Shown: in pieces, positions 54,279 to 62,345 of the stretch | Numbering within the stretch: the stretch's first letter is position 1 | Layout: each line of letters starts with the position of its first letter | Source: Dryocola sp. LX212 | GTDB lineage: Bacteria > Pseudomonadota > Gammaproteobacteria > Enterobacterales > Enterobacteriaceae | Direction of reading: 5' to 3' | Length of the DNA stretch: 64,000 nucleotides | NCBI GenBank assembly: GCA_041504365.1 | Contig: CP167917.1 | Span: forward strand, 2,666,001-2,730,000 | Program-made: the position numbers and the translations under genes | The notes under the pieces: generated by a model | The model's input: only the letters and a program-made list of their open reading frames with translations | Told to the model about the DNA's origin: nothing | The model's database searches: none

Positions 54279-56222
54279 TCAGCTGGATGGTGTGCCGCTG
54301 TAGTTGACGCCACTGACCACTGCCACCGCCTCGTTGCGACGGCGCTGCCAGTTAATCCAGCGCTCCGCACGAATGGCCACGCTGTTGGTCTGCCACATGG
54401 ACACCAGCTGAGCGCCACTGCCTGCCGTGGCATCCTGAGTTGGCGCAGAGGCCATTTCCAGTGAGGCTTCGCGGCTGGCGTCAATCATCACCTGACCATC
54501 GTCAGCCAGATAAACATCACCGGCGTTAACCAGCACCAGCTGATCGCCAACATACTGAGAAACGATGACCGGCAGACCAAAGAAGGTACCGCCAAGCAGC
54601 GTCAGCTCCGGATAAACCTTCTGGCCGAGCGGGTTGCGCATCATGGACAGCGACAGCGAGGTGGTGCTGGACATCAGCCAGACGCCTTTGGCCGGTGACA
54701 GGTTGGCGGCAATGAACTGAGCGAATGCCGCTTCAACGTCCCGCTCAGGATCGCCGGTTGACGGGATAGCCACCACGCCATTAGTGATCGATGCCGGAGA
54801 CACCCCGGCTTCTGCTGCCTTGTCCGGATCGACAAAATCCGTATCCATGCGCTCAATCACCGCCTCAGCGAGCGAATTTCGCACCAGCGTGTCGGCCGAT
54901 GGGGTAGAAAAGCGAATCAGCTCATCGGTCAGTACGGAAATCGCTGCAATTTTGGCGTACCCAAAAGTGATGGAGCCAAAGTCAAATTGCGTCAATGGCT
55001 TGGCCTTCCCCTCACCCACCCAGCTGGCAGCACCGCCGGAGGTCTGTGCCGGAATACGCACATTGAATGGCACATTTTTCAGGGCAGGAATACCGTCCTT
55101 ACCGAAGCGGCCGATAATAGTCTGGGGGCGCAGGTAGTCGATAAAATCAGCGGTGAACTCCTGGTATTCGACCAGATTACCCGCCCATTCAAGATTGGTT
55201 GTGGTACCCGCTGTTACTGCCGCTTTCAGGACATGATGCAGTTTCGGATCGTCCGGGTATTTGGCTTTGGCAATCTCCAGTGCCTGCATATGGTTGCCCT
55301 TCGCCGCTGCCAGAGACTTGGCAAAACGCGCAAAGGCAATGCCCTTCTCCAGCTTCTGCTCCACGCGAATGATTCCCGGGGAGCGCGCGTTATCGACAAC
55401 GCTTACTGTGCCACCGGCAGCCTTGGCGGTAACAGGGACCGCGGCACCCGCCGCAAGCGCTTCCATATCGCGGAGGCGCTTAAGGTGCGAATCAACCGCT
55501 TTGATTTCAGAAGATAAACCTTCGTACTCTTCGTCTTCTTCTGCATCGAGCGTGCGACCACCGTCAGCGGCTTTTGTCATGATGGCTTCGAGGGAGGCGG
55601 ACAGCGTGGCGCGCTTTGTTTCGAACCCTTTAATTTGTTCAGCGATATTCATTGTATTTCCTTTTTTAACATTCGATTTCGGAGCTGTAACGCCAGCTGA
55701 CTTCTGTTTTTCAACTTCTTCACGCTGTTTGCCTGACGCGGCCAGCGTGCGATGGTCGAGAGATTTCACGGTCTGAATGGTGCAATCGGCGTTCGCCGGA
55801 ACGGTGACCGCGGACAGTTCATACCACTCCCATTCGATAAAGCGGATCCCGCCATCGTCCATATACGCCCATTCTGTCGGGCGAAAACCGATGGAGAGGC
55901 CGCGTACCAGCCCGGTTTTAATTGAGGACCACGCCTCATCAAGCCGGTCAATTAAATCCTGTGGCATATCAGGGGTCGGCTTGACCAGCTGCGCACGGAC
56001 CTCGATGCCATCTTTGGTCACCTTTGCATCGGTCACACTCCCGACCGGGCTCATATGCCTGTGTTGCCAGAGGAAACTCATAGGCAGCGTAAATTTCACA
56101 CCGCTTAACTCCATGATGTCGCCATGGCGGTCTGACTCCGGGGTACTTGCGATCCCTGTAATTTCCCTCAACTCTTCGTTAACGGATTTCACCTGCACGA
56201 GACTGTATGCACGGTTCTTCAT
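54279..56222 (-). CDS. Fused prohead protease and major capsid protein (HK97-type)
   Basis: 647 aa, two proteins in one. Residues 1-155 are an S78/U35 prohead protease with likely catalytic His in LWQHRH (54/56), Ser110 in RGLSIGF, and WYELSAVTVPAN. Residues about 165-290 form a linker and the coiled-coil delta scaffold (IAEQIKGFETKRATLSASLE). Residues about 320-647 form the HK97-fold capsid (WVGEGKAKPLTQFDFG; RMDTDFVDPDKAAEAG; VPASITNG-like region). In HK97 these are separate genes. A good internal start occurs at residue 191 (ATG at 55652, AAGGA six bases before), so free scaffold-capsid may be made too. Confidence 0.92.
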   Translation of the reverse strand: MKNRAYSLVQVKSVNEELREITGIASTPESDRHGDIMELSGVKFTLPMSFLWQHRHMSPVGSVTDAKVTKDGIEVRAQLVKPTPDMPQDLIDRLDEAWSSIKTGLVRGLSIGFRPTEWAYMDDGGIRFIEWEWYELSAVTVPANADCTIQTVKSLDHRTLAASGKQREEVEKQKSAGVTAPKSNVKKGNTMNIAEQIKGFETKRATLSASLEAIMTKAADGGRTLDAEEDEEYEGLSSEIKAVDSHLKRLRDMEALAAGAAVPVTAKAAGGTVSVVDNARSPGIIRVEQKLEKGIAFARFAKSLAAAKGNHMQALEIAKAKYPDDPKLHHVLKAAVTAGTTTNLEWAGNLVEYQEFTADFIDYLRPQTIIGRFGKDGIPALKNVPFNVRIPAQTSGGAASWVGEGKAKPLTQFDFGSITFGYAKIAAISVLTDELIRFSTPSADTLVRNSLAEAVIERMDTDFVDPDKAAEAGVSPASITNGVVAIPSTGDPERDVEAAFAQFIAANLSPAKGVWLMSSTTSLSLSMMRNPLGQKVYPELTLLGGTFFGLPVIVSQYVGDQLVLVNAGDVYLADDGQVMIDASREASLEMASAPTQDATAGSGAQLVSMWQTNSVAIRAERWINWQRRRNEAVAVVSGVNYSGTPSS

Positions 56223-56279
56223 TGCTGTCCTCCGGACATAAAAAAACCCGCCGAAGCGGGTCTGATAGATGGTGTGGGG

Positions 56280-57938
56280 TTACATAAAGAATATTTTGTA
56301 GTCCTTCTTCACGGCGGCCGGATTTAACGCCATCAGCGAAACTGCATTGAATAAGGCCATCAACGGGTCAATCTTGCCTGCACCGCTGGACTGTTTGGTG
56401 ATCAGAATGGCATTGCCGCGTGGTTCAACGCGGGCATTGCCCACGCACCAGTCCATCAGCGCCTGATCGGCATGCTTCAGCACGCCTTCCGCCAGCTTTC
56501 GCTCTGTGGTTTTGATAGCGCCTCCCAGCCGCCATCCCTGACTGATACCGACGATGACCTCTTCCGGAATGCCGACACTCATCAGCGCATCGAGAATGGA
56601 GCCGATACCTGACGGATCCACACCAATTTTGTCCAGCAGCTCCGCTTTGTGGATCTGGCTGACGAATTCAGCCATCTCCATAACATCATCCCCGGCCTGC
56701 TGAACAATAGTCAGCTCGCCTGCCCGCTCAAAATCATGCAGTCTGGCCGCCTCGCTTTTACGCCTCTCAAGTGCAATAACATGCGCCCAGGCATGGCTCC
56801 AGCTCAGCCACTCTTTAGTCACACGGTCCCGGCCAACGACCGTCATACCGAGAAGATCATCAAGCCCACCGCCGTCCACTCCCACGTCGATGACTTCACT
56901 GCGCTCAATAATTCGGGTCAGTGAAAGCTTAGCTTTCTGCGGAGTCCAGAAATCAACGCCAGCCCAGCGGTCACTGCGAAGGCTGAGCCCGATTTCAATA
57001 TTGAGGTGCTTTGCCAGAAACTGCTGCAGCGTGCCGTCTGTTTTCGACTGGTTTTTAAGAAGGTTGTCGGCTATCCAGTCCTCACTGACGGAGCGGCCAA
57101 TATTGGGGTTGGTAATGTAGAAATTTTCAGGCTGGAGGTACGCTTTATCCTTCACCATATCGTCAGGAAATTCGTACAGAACCCCTAACGTTTTCGGATC
57201 GTGGATTTTGCCGTCGCGCACGTCTCGCCAGTACTGGAGTCGCTCCTTAAACACGCCCGCAGGCGGGCCGTCACTTTGCGTGGTCAGATAGATAACCCAC
57301 CCTTCATTGCGGGATACCTGGCCGCCCAGCGCCTCCATGAACATCGCTTCGGCGTTTTTCTGCTTACCAAAAAGCCAAAGTTCGTCGACCAGCACCCGAC
57401 CAGCCTTCTTCCCGGATACCGTATCCGTTTCTGCGGCCACGACCTTAAGCGTATTGCGTGTTTCCCTGTGCGTAATTGTGCGAATGTGGTCCTGAATATT
57501 AAAAATATCAGACAGCTCGTCATCTGCACGGATCATTCCGGCGGCAGGTTTGAAGCTGTTATCAGCAACTTCTTTGGTGGGAGCCAGAATCAAATGCTCT
57601 TCATCTTCACGCCAGCATAAAATCAATGCAGTCAGCATGATCCCGGCAGCTATGGTTGATTTGGTATTCTTTTTGGCGATAAGCAGCCCATATTCACGGA
57701 TAAGCTGGTTTCCGGTATCCGCATCGTATGCACCAAAAATTGCAGCCACGTAATCGAATACCCAGGGATCGGAGCACTCGCCAAAAGTGGGTTTTCCGGG
57801 CAGATCTGACACCCGTAATTCACGAAATATAGATAATGCCTGTTCAGCCTGTTCTGGGTAGATTGGGGGCGGAATAACAGGCATATGGTGTCTAAGCCTG
57901 TGCTCCCAATCAGGACAGGCTGTTGTCCACTGAACCAT
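56280..57938 (-). CDS. Terminase large subunit (TerL)
   Basis: 552 aa. Terminase_1/HK97-type. Walker A-like IAKKNTKSTIAAGIM (about residue 105), Walker B GRVLVDELWLFG, coupling motif LTTQSDG. The nuclease domain has acidic residues in VGVDGGGLDDL, KIGVDPSGIG and the end. It packs DNA into proheads. The ATG at 57938 after GGAGAGGAT is favoured; an upstream ATG at 57977 adds 13 residues. Confidence 0.95.
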   Translation of the reverse strand: MVQWTTACPDWEHRLRHHMPVIPPPIYPEQAEQALSIFRELRVSDLPGKPTFGECSDPWVFDYVAAIFGAYDADTGNQLIREYGLLIAKKNTKSTIAAGIMLTALILCWREDEEHLILAPTKEVADNSFKPAAGMIRADDELSDIFNIQDHIRTITHRETRNTLKVVAAETDTVSGKKAGRVLVDELWLFGKQKNAEAMFMEALGGQVSRNEGWVIYLTTQSDGPPAGVFKERLQYWRDVRDGKIHDPKTLGVLYEFPDDMVKDKAYLQPENFYITNPNIGRSVSEDWIADNLLKNQSKTDGTLQQFLAKHLNIEIGLSLRSDRWAGVDFWTPQKAKLSLTRIIERSEVIDVGVDGGGLDDLLGMTVVGRDRVTKEWLSWSHAWAHVIALERRKSEAARLHDFERAGELTIVQQAGDDVMEMAEFVSQIHKAELLDKIGVDPSGIGSILDALMSVGIPEEVIVGISQGWRLGGAIKTTERKLAEGVLKHADQALMDWCVGNARVEPRGNAILITKQSSGAGKIDPLMALFNAVSLMALNPAAVKKDYKIFFM

Positions 57939-58063
57939 ATCCTCTCCGTTACCTGTCGTGCCGTTCGTGGGCAGCAATCAGAAAACTGGCATGATTGCTC
58001 AACTTCAATCGTATGGGGTTTGTTAGCATTCCAGCTCACTACAATAAAATTGGAGCAAATACT

Positions 58064-58336
58064 TTGACTAAAGAACAGCTTGAAATGATCGTAGCTCTGC
58101 TTGCAGGGCATTCTGCTGCAATCGTGCATCTGTCATTAAAGGTGGCCGAAATCGGAGAACTTGATAAAAAGAAATTTGCGGACTCTTATCGAAAAACAGC
58201 CAGTCTACTGGATGATGCCATTCGCAATCGTGATGTAATTGCGATGACGTTAAACCAAATTGCAAATGGCATGGACTCAGCGCAGCCCGAAACACCCGAA
58301 GATATCGCCGCGAGCATCAGGAAGCTGTTGCATTGA
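58064..58336 (+). CDS. Antisense small gene between terminase subunits
   Basis: About 90 aa if the TTG at 58064 is used (GGAG at 8 nt upstream); the open frame extends to ATG codons at 58013 and 57995. TKEQLEMIVALLAGHSAAIV, KKKFADSYRKTASLLDD and ETPEDIAASIRKLLH look like a genuine helical protein, unlike shadow frames. It opposes the late genes, so it must have its own promoter and is likely expressed in the lysogen. No family recognised. Confidence 0.6.
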   Translation: MTKEQLEMIVALLAGHSAAIVHLSLKVAEIGELDKKKFADSYRKTASLLDDAIRNRDVIAMTLNQIANGMDSAQPETPEDIAASIRKLLH

Positions 58337-58458
58337 TTCGACGGAGAAATTCGTTTGCAACCTGTTTACACCATTTATCGTTAAGTTTCGTACCGGCCAT
58401 CACATTGGCAGATGTGGTGGCTTTTTTAGTTTCTGCTTTTTTTTTCATTTCTGATTCA

Positions 58459-58917
58459 CTATCCCTTATTGTTCACAACCAGTTTTGGCGGTGCCATAGA
58501 ACCAAATTTTTTCATTGCGCTTTTTGCCGCAGCGTTGCGCGCTTCTTTCTTTCCGGGCACTCCTTTCTTTTGGCTGACGTATGGTGCCAGCTTCGCAGCA
58601 GCTTCGAGAGCAAGTTTCGGATCAGAAGTAATATTGTCCTGCATGATACGGGCCATAACCTTCAGGGGATCGGGTAGCTCATCACTGCCCCCCTCGCTTG
58701 CAGGCAAATTTCGCTCAGCCCCCTGGTTAACCGAAGAGTTAACTTTTTTATCTGTGGCGATCCGTGACAGGTACGCAACAACATCCGGATCTTTTGCTAA
58801 TTGACTGCCCTTAACTTTCGCCGTCTTCTCGCTGTAACCCGCATGAATGGCGGCTTCACGCTGTTTCATTCCCTCTTTCAGGGCATCAGCATATTTCTTT
58901 TTTTGCCCTGTCAGCAT
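58459..58917 (-). CDS. Terminase small subunit (TerS)
   Basis: 152 aa, Terminase_2 type. MLTGQKKKYADALKEGMKQ followed by EAAIHAGYSEKTAKVKGSQL is the DNA-binding HTH of this family, then DPDVVAYLSR. Start at 58917: GGGAGTTAACA is before it, and longer upstream frames lack homology. The C-terminus is basic (AAKSAMKKFGSMAPPKLVVN). About 520 bp separate it from TerL, filled by an opposite-strand gene. Confidence 0.9.
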   Translation of the reverse strand: MLTGQKKKYADALKEGMKQREAAIHAGYSEKTAKVKGSQLAKDPDVVAYLSRIATDKKVNSSVNQGAERNLPASEGGSDELPDPLKVMARIMQDNITSDPKLALEAAAKLAPYVSQKKGVPGKKEARNAAAKSAMKKFGSMAPPKLVVNNKG

Positions 58918-58956
58918 TGTTAACTCCCGCTTAAACAGGTTAACCAGAAGGTTAAC
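58726..58956. repeat. Cluster of GTTAAC palindromes at the TerS gene
   Basis: GTTAAC at 58726, 58738, 58919, 58939 and 58951. The two groups are alike: GGTTAACC-GAA-GAGTTAAC and GGTTAACC-AGAA-GGTTAACC. One lies within terS, the other just before its start. Candidate terminase recognition (pac/cos) site or TerS operator. Confidence 0.55.
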
Positions 58957-59105
58957 CACTTTCGAAAAACATGATTTTTTCTGCGCGTGAGGGGGTGCGC
59001 CGTGTAGCGGCAAAAGGGCTCCCGCGCGCGCCCCTCCCCCCCTGCCAAGATGCAAATGATAATATTTCTCATTTATTTGAGGGCATGGATAGGAATGGTT
59101 ATCAT

Positions 59106-59426
59106 TCACAGTGAGCTATTAACAGGAGCACCAGTGAAATTCTCTCGTTTCGTCTTGTCTTCGTGACAGGGGATACAGAGAGTCCACAGGTTCTCAGGTT
59201 CGTTGTTGCCTCCAAACTGAAGGGCTACCTTGTGGTCAAGCTCACTCTCACACAAATCTACAACACGCCCACAGAGCTGGCACATCCCACCGTCGCGAAC
59301 ATAAACCTTGCGCTTCATCGTGACGCGTGTTGCGCCACTGAGCCTTAGCGTTTCGCTCACCAGTGGCTTTATCCTGCGTGTATCGATAGCCTGAATCCTT
59401 GAGCCCAGCATGGGAAGCTTTGCCAT
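59106..59426 (-). CDS. HNH endonuclease
   Basis: 106 aa. The HNH core: CQLCG (Cys49, Cys52), DHKVALQFGG (His65), ENLWTLCIPCHEDKT (Asn79, Cys84, Cys87, His88). HNH proteins next to terminase genes cut or nick DNA during packaging in HK97-like phages, and TerL activity depends on them. TAAAAGAGAAATGCA precedes the ATG. Placed upstream of terS in the late operon. Confidence 0.93.
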   Translation of the reverse strand: MAKLPMLGSRIQAIDTRRIKPLVSETLRLSGATRVTMKRKVYVRDGGMCQLCGRVVDLCESELDHKVALQFGGNNEPENLWTLCIPCHEDKTKRENFTGAPVNSSL

Positions 59427-59438
59427 TGCATTTCTCTT

Positions 59439-60023
59439 TTAATTTATGCATCCCGGATGCAGTCGCCATGCTCTACGCCGTTCTCGCCTTATCGCTCGCG
59501 GGCGCTCAAGTGATTCTCCGTCAAGATGATCGACCAACGACAGGCACGGGTACACAACCTTGCCACCCCACGCATCGCCAACGGCATAGTCTGCGGGCTT
59601 ATGCTTTTCCCAGCCCGAAAGTACCCTCGATAGTCCAGACGGTGGCACGCTGTAACAGACGCCATGAATCAGACGAGGCAGCATAATATGGTCTGCACCA
59701 GTTCTGTCAGCTGCAATCAGGTGCGTGGCAATGTGCAGCTGATACTGAGGCGGGCGCCCGGTTCCAAGATAGAAAGACAGAAGGTGGTCTGGAAAACGCT
59801 CAAGCCATGCCTGCGCCAGTTCTCTAAACCCCGCAACAGGCTGAGCATCATCTTCAACAACGATCACCCGATCAACCTGCCTGGCAGCCCATTCAATAGC
59901 CTGGTTGTGCCCAGCGTTCGCACCATGCTCGCCTTCATCCATCAGTAGATGCGCGTCGAGTAAGCGTGCCAGACCTTCTGCTTGCTGCCGTCTGGCGTGA
60001 TGCCCGACGATGACGACTCTCAT
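59439..60023 (-). CDS. Glycosyltransferase-like protein (GT-A fold)
   Basis: 194 aa. Begins MRVVIVGHHARRQQAEGLA; AGHNQAIEWAARQVDRVIVVEDDAQP is a nucleotide-sugar-binding pattern with the E-D-D metal motif (about residue 57). Continues with LSFYLGTGRPPQ and GVCYSVPPSG. It is a short GT-A type fold related to glycosyltransferase family 25-like or phage GTs. Overlaps the larger glycosyltransferase gene by 4 bp. The target may be a phage or host glycan; unknown. Confidence 0.75.
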   Translation of the reverse strand: MRVVIVGHHARRQQAEGLARLLDAHLLMDEGEHGANAGHNQAIEWAARQVDRVIVVEDDAQPVAGFRELAQAWLERFPDHLLSFYLGTGRPPQYQLHIATHLIAADRTGADHIMLPRLIHGVCYSVPPSGLSRVLSGWEKHKPADYAVGDAWGGKVVYPCLSLVDHLDGESLERPRAIRRERRRAWRLHPGCIN

Positions 60024-61480
60024 TTGTGCCTCCAGAGGGCCAGCTCTTTGCCCGTTCCGTTGGACTTAAAAATGGTGTGCACAAGCGGTCCGGTAACAAT
60101 GCGATCGCCAAACGACTTAGCCACAATCCCGAAGGCCATCATATCCCCAACAGCACTGGCGGCCTGCTCAAGCCTCCAGAAGCGGTAGCTCTCGATGCGG
60201 TAAAACAGGCGCACTATGCCATGCGCGAATGCCAACACATCGTCTCGGTTACCACCCAGCAGGCCCGCATTCAGCATGACGTCGTTCGCGTGCCCGCGGA
60301 TAAATTCCTGGTAGAGCTTTTCGGGGTGGTTTTTTGCGGCCCAGCTATCAGCATATAGCGTAGGCTCTGAGCCGGTGTACACCTTACCGGCCTGCATCAC
60401 CTGCCATGGTTCCCGCAGCATTTCCACATCAGTGCCGTCAGTGCACCAGACATGCGTGTATTCCGGGTGTTCGCGCAGATAGTGATAGATATGCAGCCAG
60501 CGGCGAAAATAGACGTTCATCGCCACATCAGGAACATTAACCAGTTGCGCGCCCGGTGGAGCTGTTGCCAGTTCATCCGCCAGAACGACCGCGTCAGCAC
60601 CGCGAATAGATTTTGCCCACGCCTGCAACTGCATTGGGTCTGGTTTCATGCGCTGTCCGCGCTGCGGATCTTTCTGGCTGGTCAGCAACGTTGTCAGCAC
60701 AAGGTTTCTGCGCGGGCGAAAATCAGCATAACCGGTGTATCCGGTATCACGCCGGTGATTAAAAATACCGGCGTTGCGCTTCACCTGCTGTTCACGATCA
60801 AGGCGGGGAACAGAGCGCTCGACATCTTCATGTTCGTCCAGCGAATGAATTAGCCGGTTAGAACCAATCACATCAGCAAACGCCCACGTCGTCAGTCCTG
60901 CATTGTGAATGCGCAGCGCCAAATCGCCGTGCTCGTACATGCCGCGCCCATACACCGGGTCGAAGCCGCCGACTCTCTCAATCGCGCTGCGGTGGTAATA
61001 CAACATGACACCACGCTGCCCGGTGTAAGCGATATGCTGCTCATCCCGGTGCAGTACGGTCATGTCTTTAAGCTTTTTCGGGCCAGAAAGGTCGAGAAAC
61101 TGATAAGCAAGATGCGGCTCAGGCGACTCAGCGTAAGGCATGTGCCAGCCATCGGCAACAGGCCAAGCATCGTCGTCCCACAAGAACAGATGCTCACAAC
61201 CTGCATCCATCAGTGCCAGCAAGCTGGCGTTTTTGGCGGCCACAATACCCAGCGACTGATCATGACGAACCAACTGCACACCATCAGGCACCACAGCAGC
61301 AGGCTTTGAACCATCATCGATAACAACCACCAGCGCACCGGCGGGCAAGTGTTTCAGATGCTGATCGAGCGTACTTTTTAATACTTTCGCCCTGTTATGG
61401 GTTGATATAGCTATGCCGATTCTTCTTCCTGCTGTAACGCACACAGGCGCAAACGGGACACCGTCGATAGTGACCTGCAT
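60020..61480 (-). CDS. Two-domain glycosyltransferase (GT2-like)
   Basis: 486 aa. The first domain has GIAISTHNRAKVLKSTLDQH, VVVIDDGSKPA (DDG at 55-57), GIVAAKNASLLALMDAGCEH and FLWDDDAWP (DDD at 102-104), a typical GT2 nucleotide-sugar site. The second half (about residues 240-486) is a further transferase-like domain with VWCTDGTDVEML and NDVMLNAGLLGG (DxD). Proteins with this plan are found in enterobacterial prophages, but the acceptor is not known to me. First of the two transferases; ribosome site GGAG. Confidence 0.82.
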   Translation of the reverse strand: MQVTIDGVPFAPVCVTAGRRIGIAISTHNRAKVLKSTLDQHLKHLPAGALVVVIDDGSKPAAVVPDGVQLVRHDQSLGIVAAKNASLLALMDAGCEHLFLWDDDAWPVADGWHMPYAESPEPHLAYQFLDLSGPKKLKDMTVLHRDEQHIAYTGQRGVMLYYHRSAIERVGGFDPVYGRGMYEHGDLALRIHNAGLTTWAFADVIGSNRLIHSLDEHEDVERSVPRLDREQQVKRNAGIFNHRRDTGYTGYADFRPRRNLVLTTLLTSQKDPQRGQRMKPDPMQLQAWAKSIRGADAVVLADELATAPPGAQLVNVPDVAMNVYFRRWLHIYHYLREHPEYTHVWCTDGTDVEMLREPWQVMQAGKVYTGSEPTLYADSWAAKNHPEKLYQEFIRGHANDVMLNAGLLGGNRDDVLAFAHGIVRLFYRIESYRFWRLEQAASAVGDMMAFGIVAKSFGDRIVTGPLVHTIFKSNGTGKELALWRHK

Positions 61481-61548
61481 ATAATCTCCAAATATGTAAC
61501 CCCTAAATAAACACTGTCGAGCGCCATCGCAATGACGCTCTGAAGTGG

Positions 61549-62037
61549 TTACTCGATGATCTGCCAGTCTTCCGCCAGTACATCAGTCTGGCTCGCCAAC
61601 CAAGGAACAAAGCAATCGTCTGCTGTCTTCATTCCAATCCACGGCAACAGTCCGTTATCCAGCCCTCCAATGGTATAATGCAGCTGATCTGCTCTGGCAC
61701 CACCACTGCGAGGAGAGAGCACGAGATCTAGCCACATGCCCTTCCCGTTCCAGCCAGCGCGAGCAACACGCTTACCGGATTTAAGCGCTTCAATCGCCAA
61801 CCCGAAATTCAGACCAGCAATAGGGCGGTATGCCTTATCGAAAACTTCTTTCGGGCTCCAGCTGACGTAACCTGCATAGGCATCAGTATTAGGTTTTCCG
61901 CCGTCCAGATACTCAACCAGATAGCCATCATCTGAGCCATTCTCATCGGGTGGAAGCTGCCAGCCACGCAGGGTGTTGTATTCCTGTCGAGTCATCGAAA
62001 CTGCGTTAATGAGTTTTACGCCAATGTGTTTTTGCAT
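61549..62037 (-). CDS. Tad2-type (DUF2829) protein, putative anti-Thoeris sponge
   Basis: 162 aa with two parts. Residues 1-72 form an extra N-terminal domain (NAVSMTRQEYNTLRGWQLPP; DGYLVEYLDGG) often seen in prophages. Residues 77-162 are a full DUF2829 domain: NFGLAIEALKSGKRVARAGW, NGKGMWLDLV, LPWIGMKTADDCFVPWLASQ, TDVLAEDW. Tad2 proteins with this domain sequester gcADPR signals made by Thoeris ThsB and so block ThsA. Activity here is inferred. It follows an Acb2/Tad1-like gene by 42 bp on the same strand. AAGG before the ATG. Confidence 0.85.
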   Translation of the reverse strand: MQKHIGVKLINAVSMTRQEYNTLRGWQLPPDENGSDDGYLVEYLDGGKPNTDAYAGYVSWSPKEVFDKAYRPIAGLNFGLAIEALKSGKRVARAGWNGKGMWLDLVLSPRSGGARADQLHYTIGGLDNGLLPWIGMKTADDCFVPWLASQTDVLAEDWQIIE

Positions 62038-62079
62038 TGTTGGGCCTTATTGAAATTGATGAAATATACTCTGGAGTGG

Positions 62080-62268
62080 TTACTTAATCGCTGCGCGGAC
62101 AAGAGCATCCTTCGCTTCAAGCAACTTACGTAATCCAACAGATTTTTCCGGTCCGTCAGGCAATGCCTCGTCCATTTGCCGGGCTAGATCACCAAGTGGC
62201 TTGCTGACCGCCTGAAGGTGTTCTGGTAAATGCTCGTATGCGAAATATTTGATAATTGGCGTAGCCAT
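62080..62268 (-). CDS. Acb2/Tad1 domain protein, putative anti-CBASS/anti-Thoeris sponge
   Basis: 62 aa: MATPIIKYFAYEHLPEHLQ, then VSKPLGDLARQMDEALPDGP and EKSVGLRKLLEAKDALVRAA. The EKS-x-x-L-x-KLLEAKDALVRAA end is the helical hairpin of Acb2 (T4 Vs.4-like) and Tad1. Such proteins bind cyclic nucleotides made in CBASS (3',3'-cGAMP and others), and some also bind gcADPR. AAGGAGCAAGTA precedes the ATG at 62268. The gene starts just after a terminator and is followed by the Tad2-type gene. Confidence 0.8.
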   Translation of the reverse strand: MATPIIKYFAYEHLPEHLQAVSKPLGDLARQMDEALPDGPEKSVGLRKLLEAKDALVRAAIK

Positions 62269-62286
62269 TACTTGCTCCTTAGATAT

Positions 62287-62312
62287 AAAAAAGCCCCGCG
62301 TTTGCGAGGCCG
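62287..62312 (-). terminator. Terminator between endolysin and the Acb2-like gene
   Basis: Leftward GCCTCGC-AAA-GCGGGGC (one mismatch) then TTTTTT. It splits the lysis genes from the anti-defence pair, so the pair depends on readthrough/antitermination or its own promoter. Confidence 0.8.
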
Positions 62313-62345
62313 TTAAAGTTATAGGTTGGCTGCCACTGCCCAAAA

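Noticed and set aside
62269-62345. Rz/Rz1 spanin genes after the endolysin
   Set aside because: The next leftward sequence is a terminator and the Acb2-like gene; no nested lipoprotein/signal-anchor pair is seen on either strand nearby.
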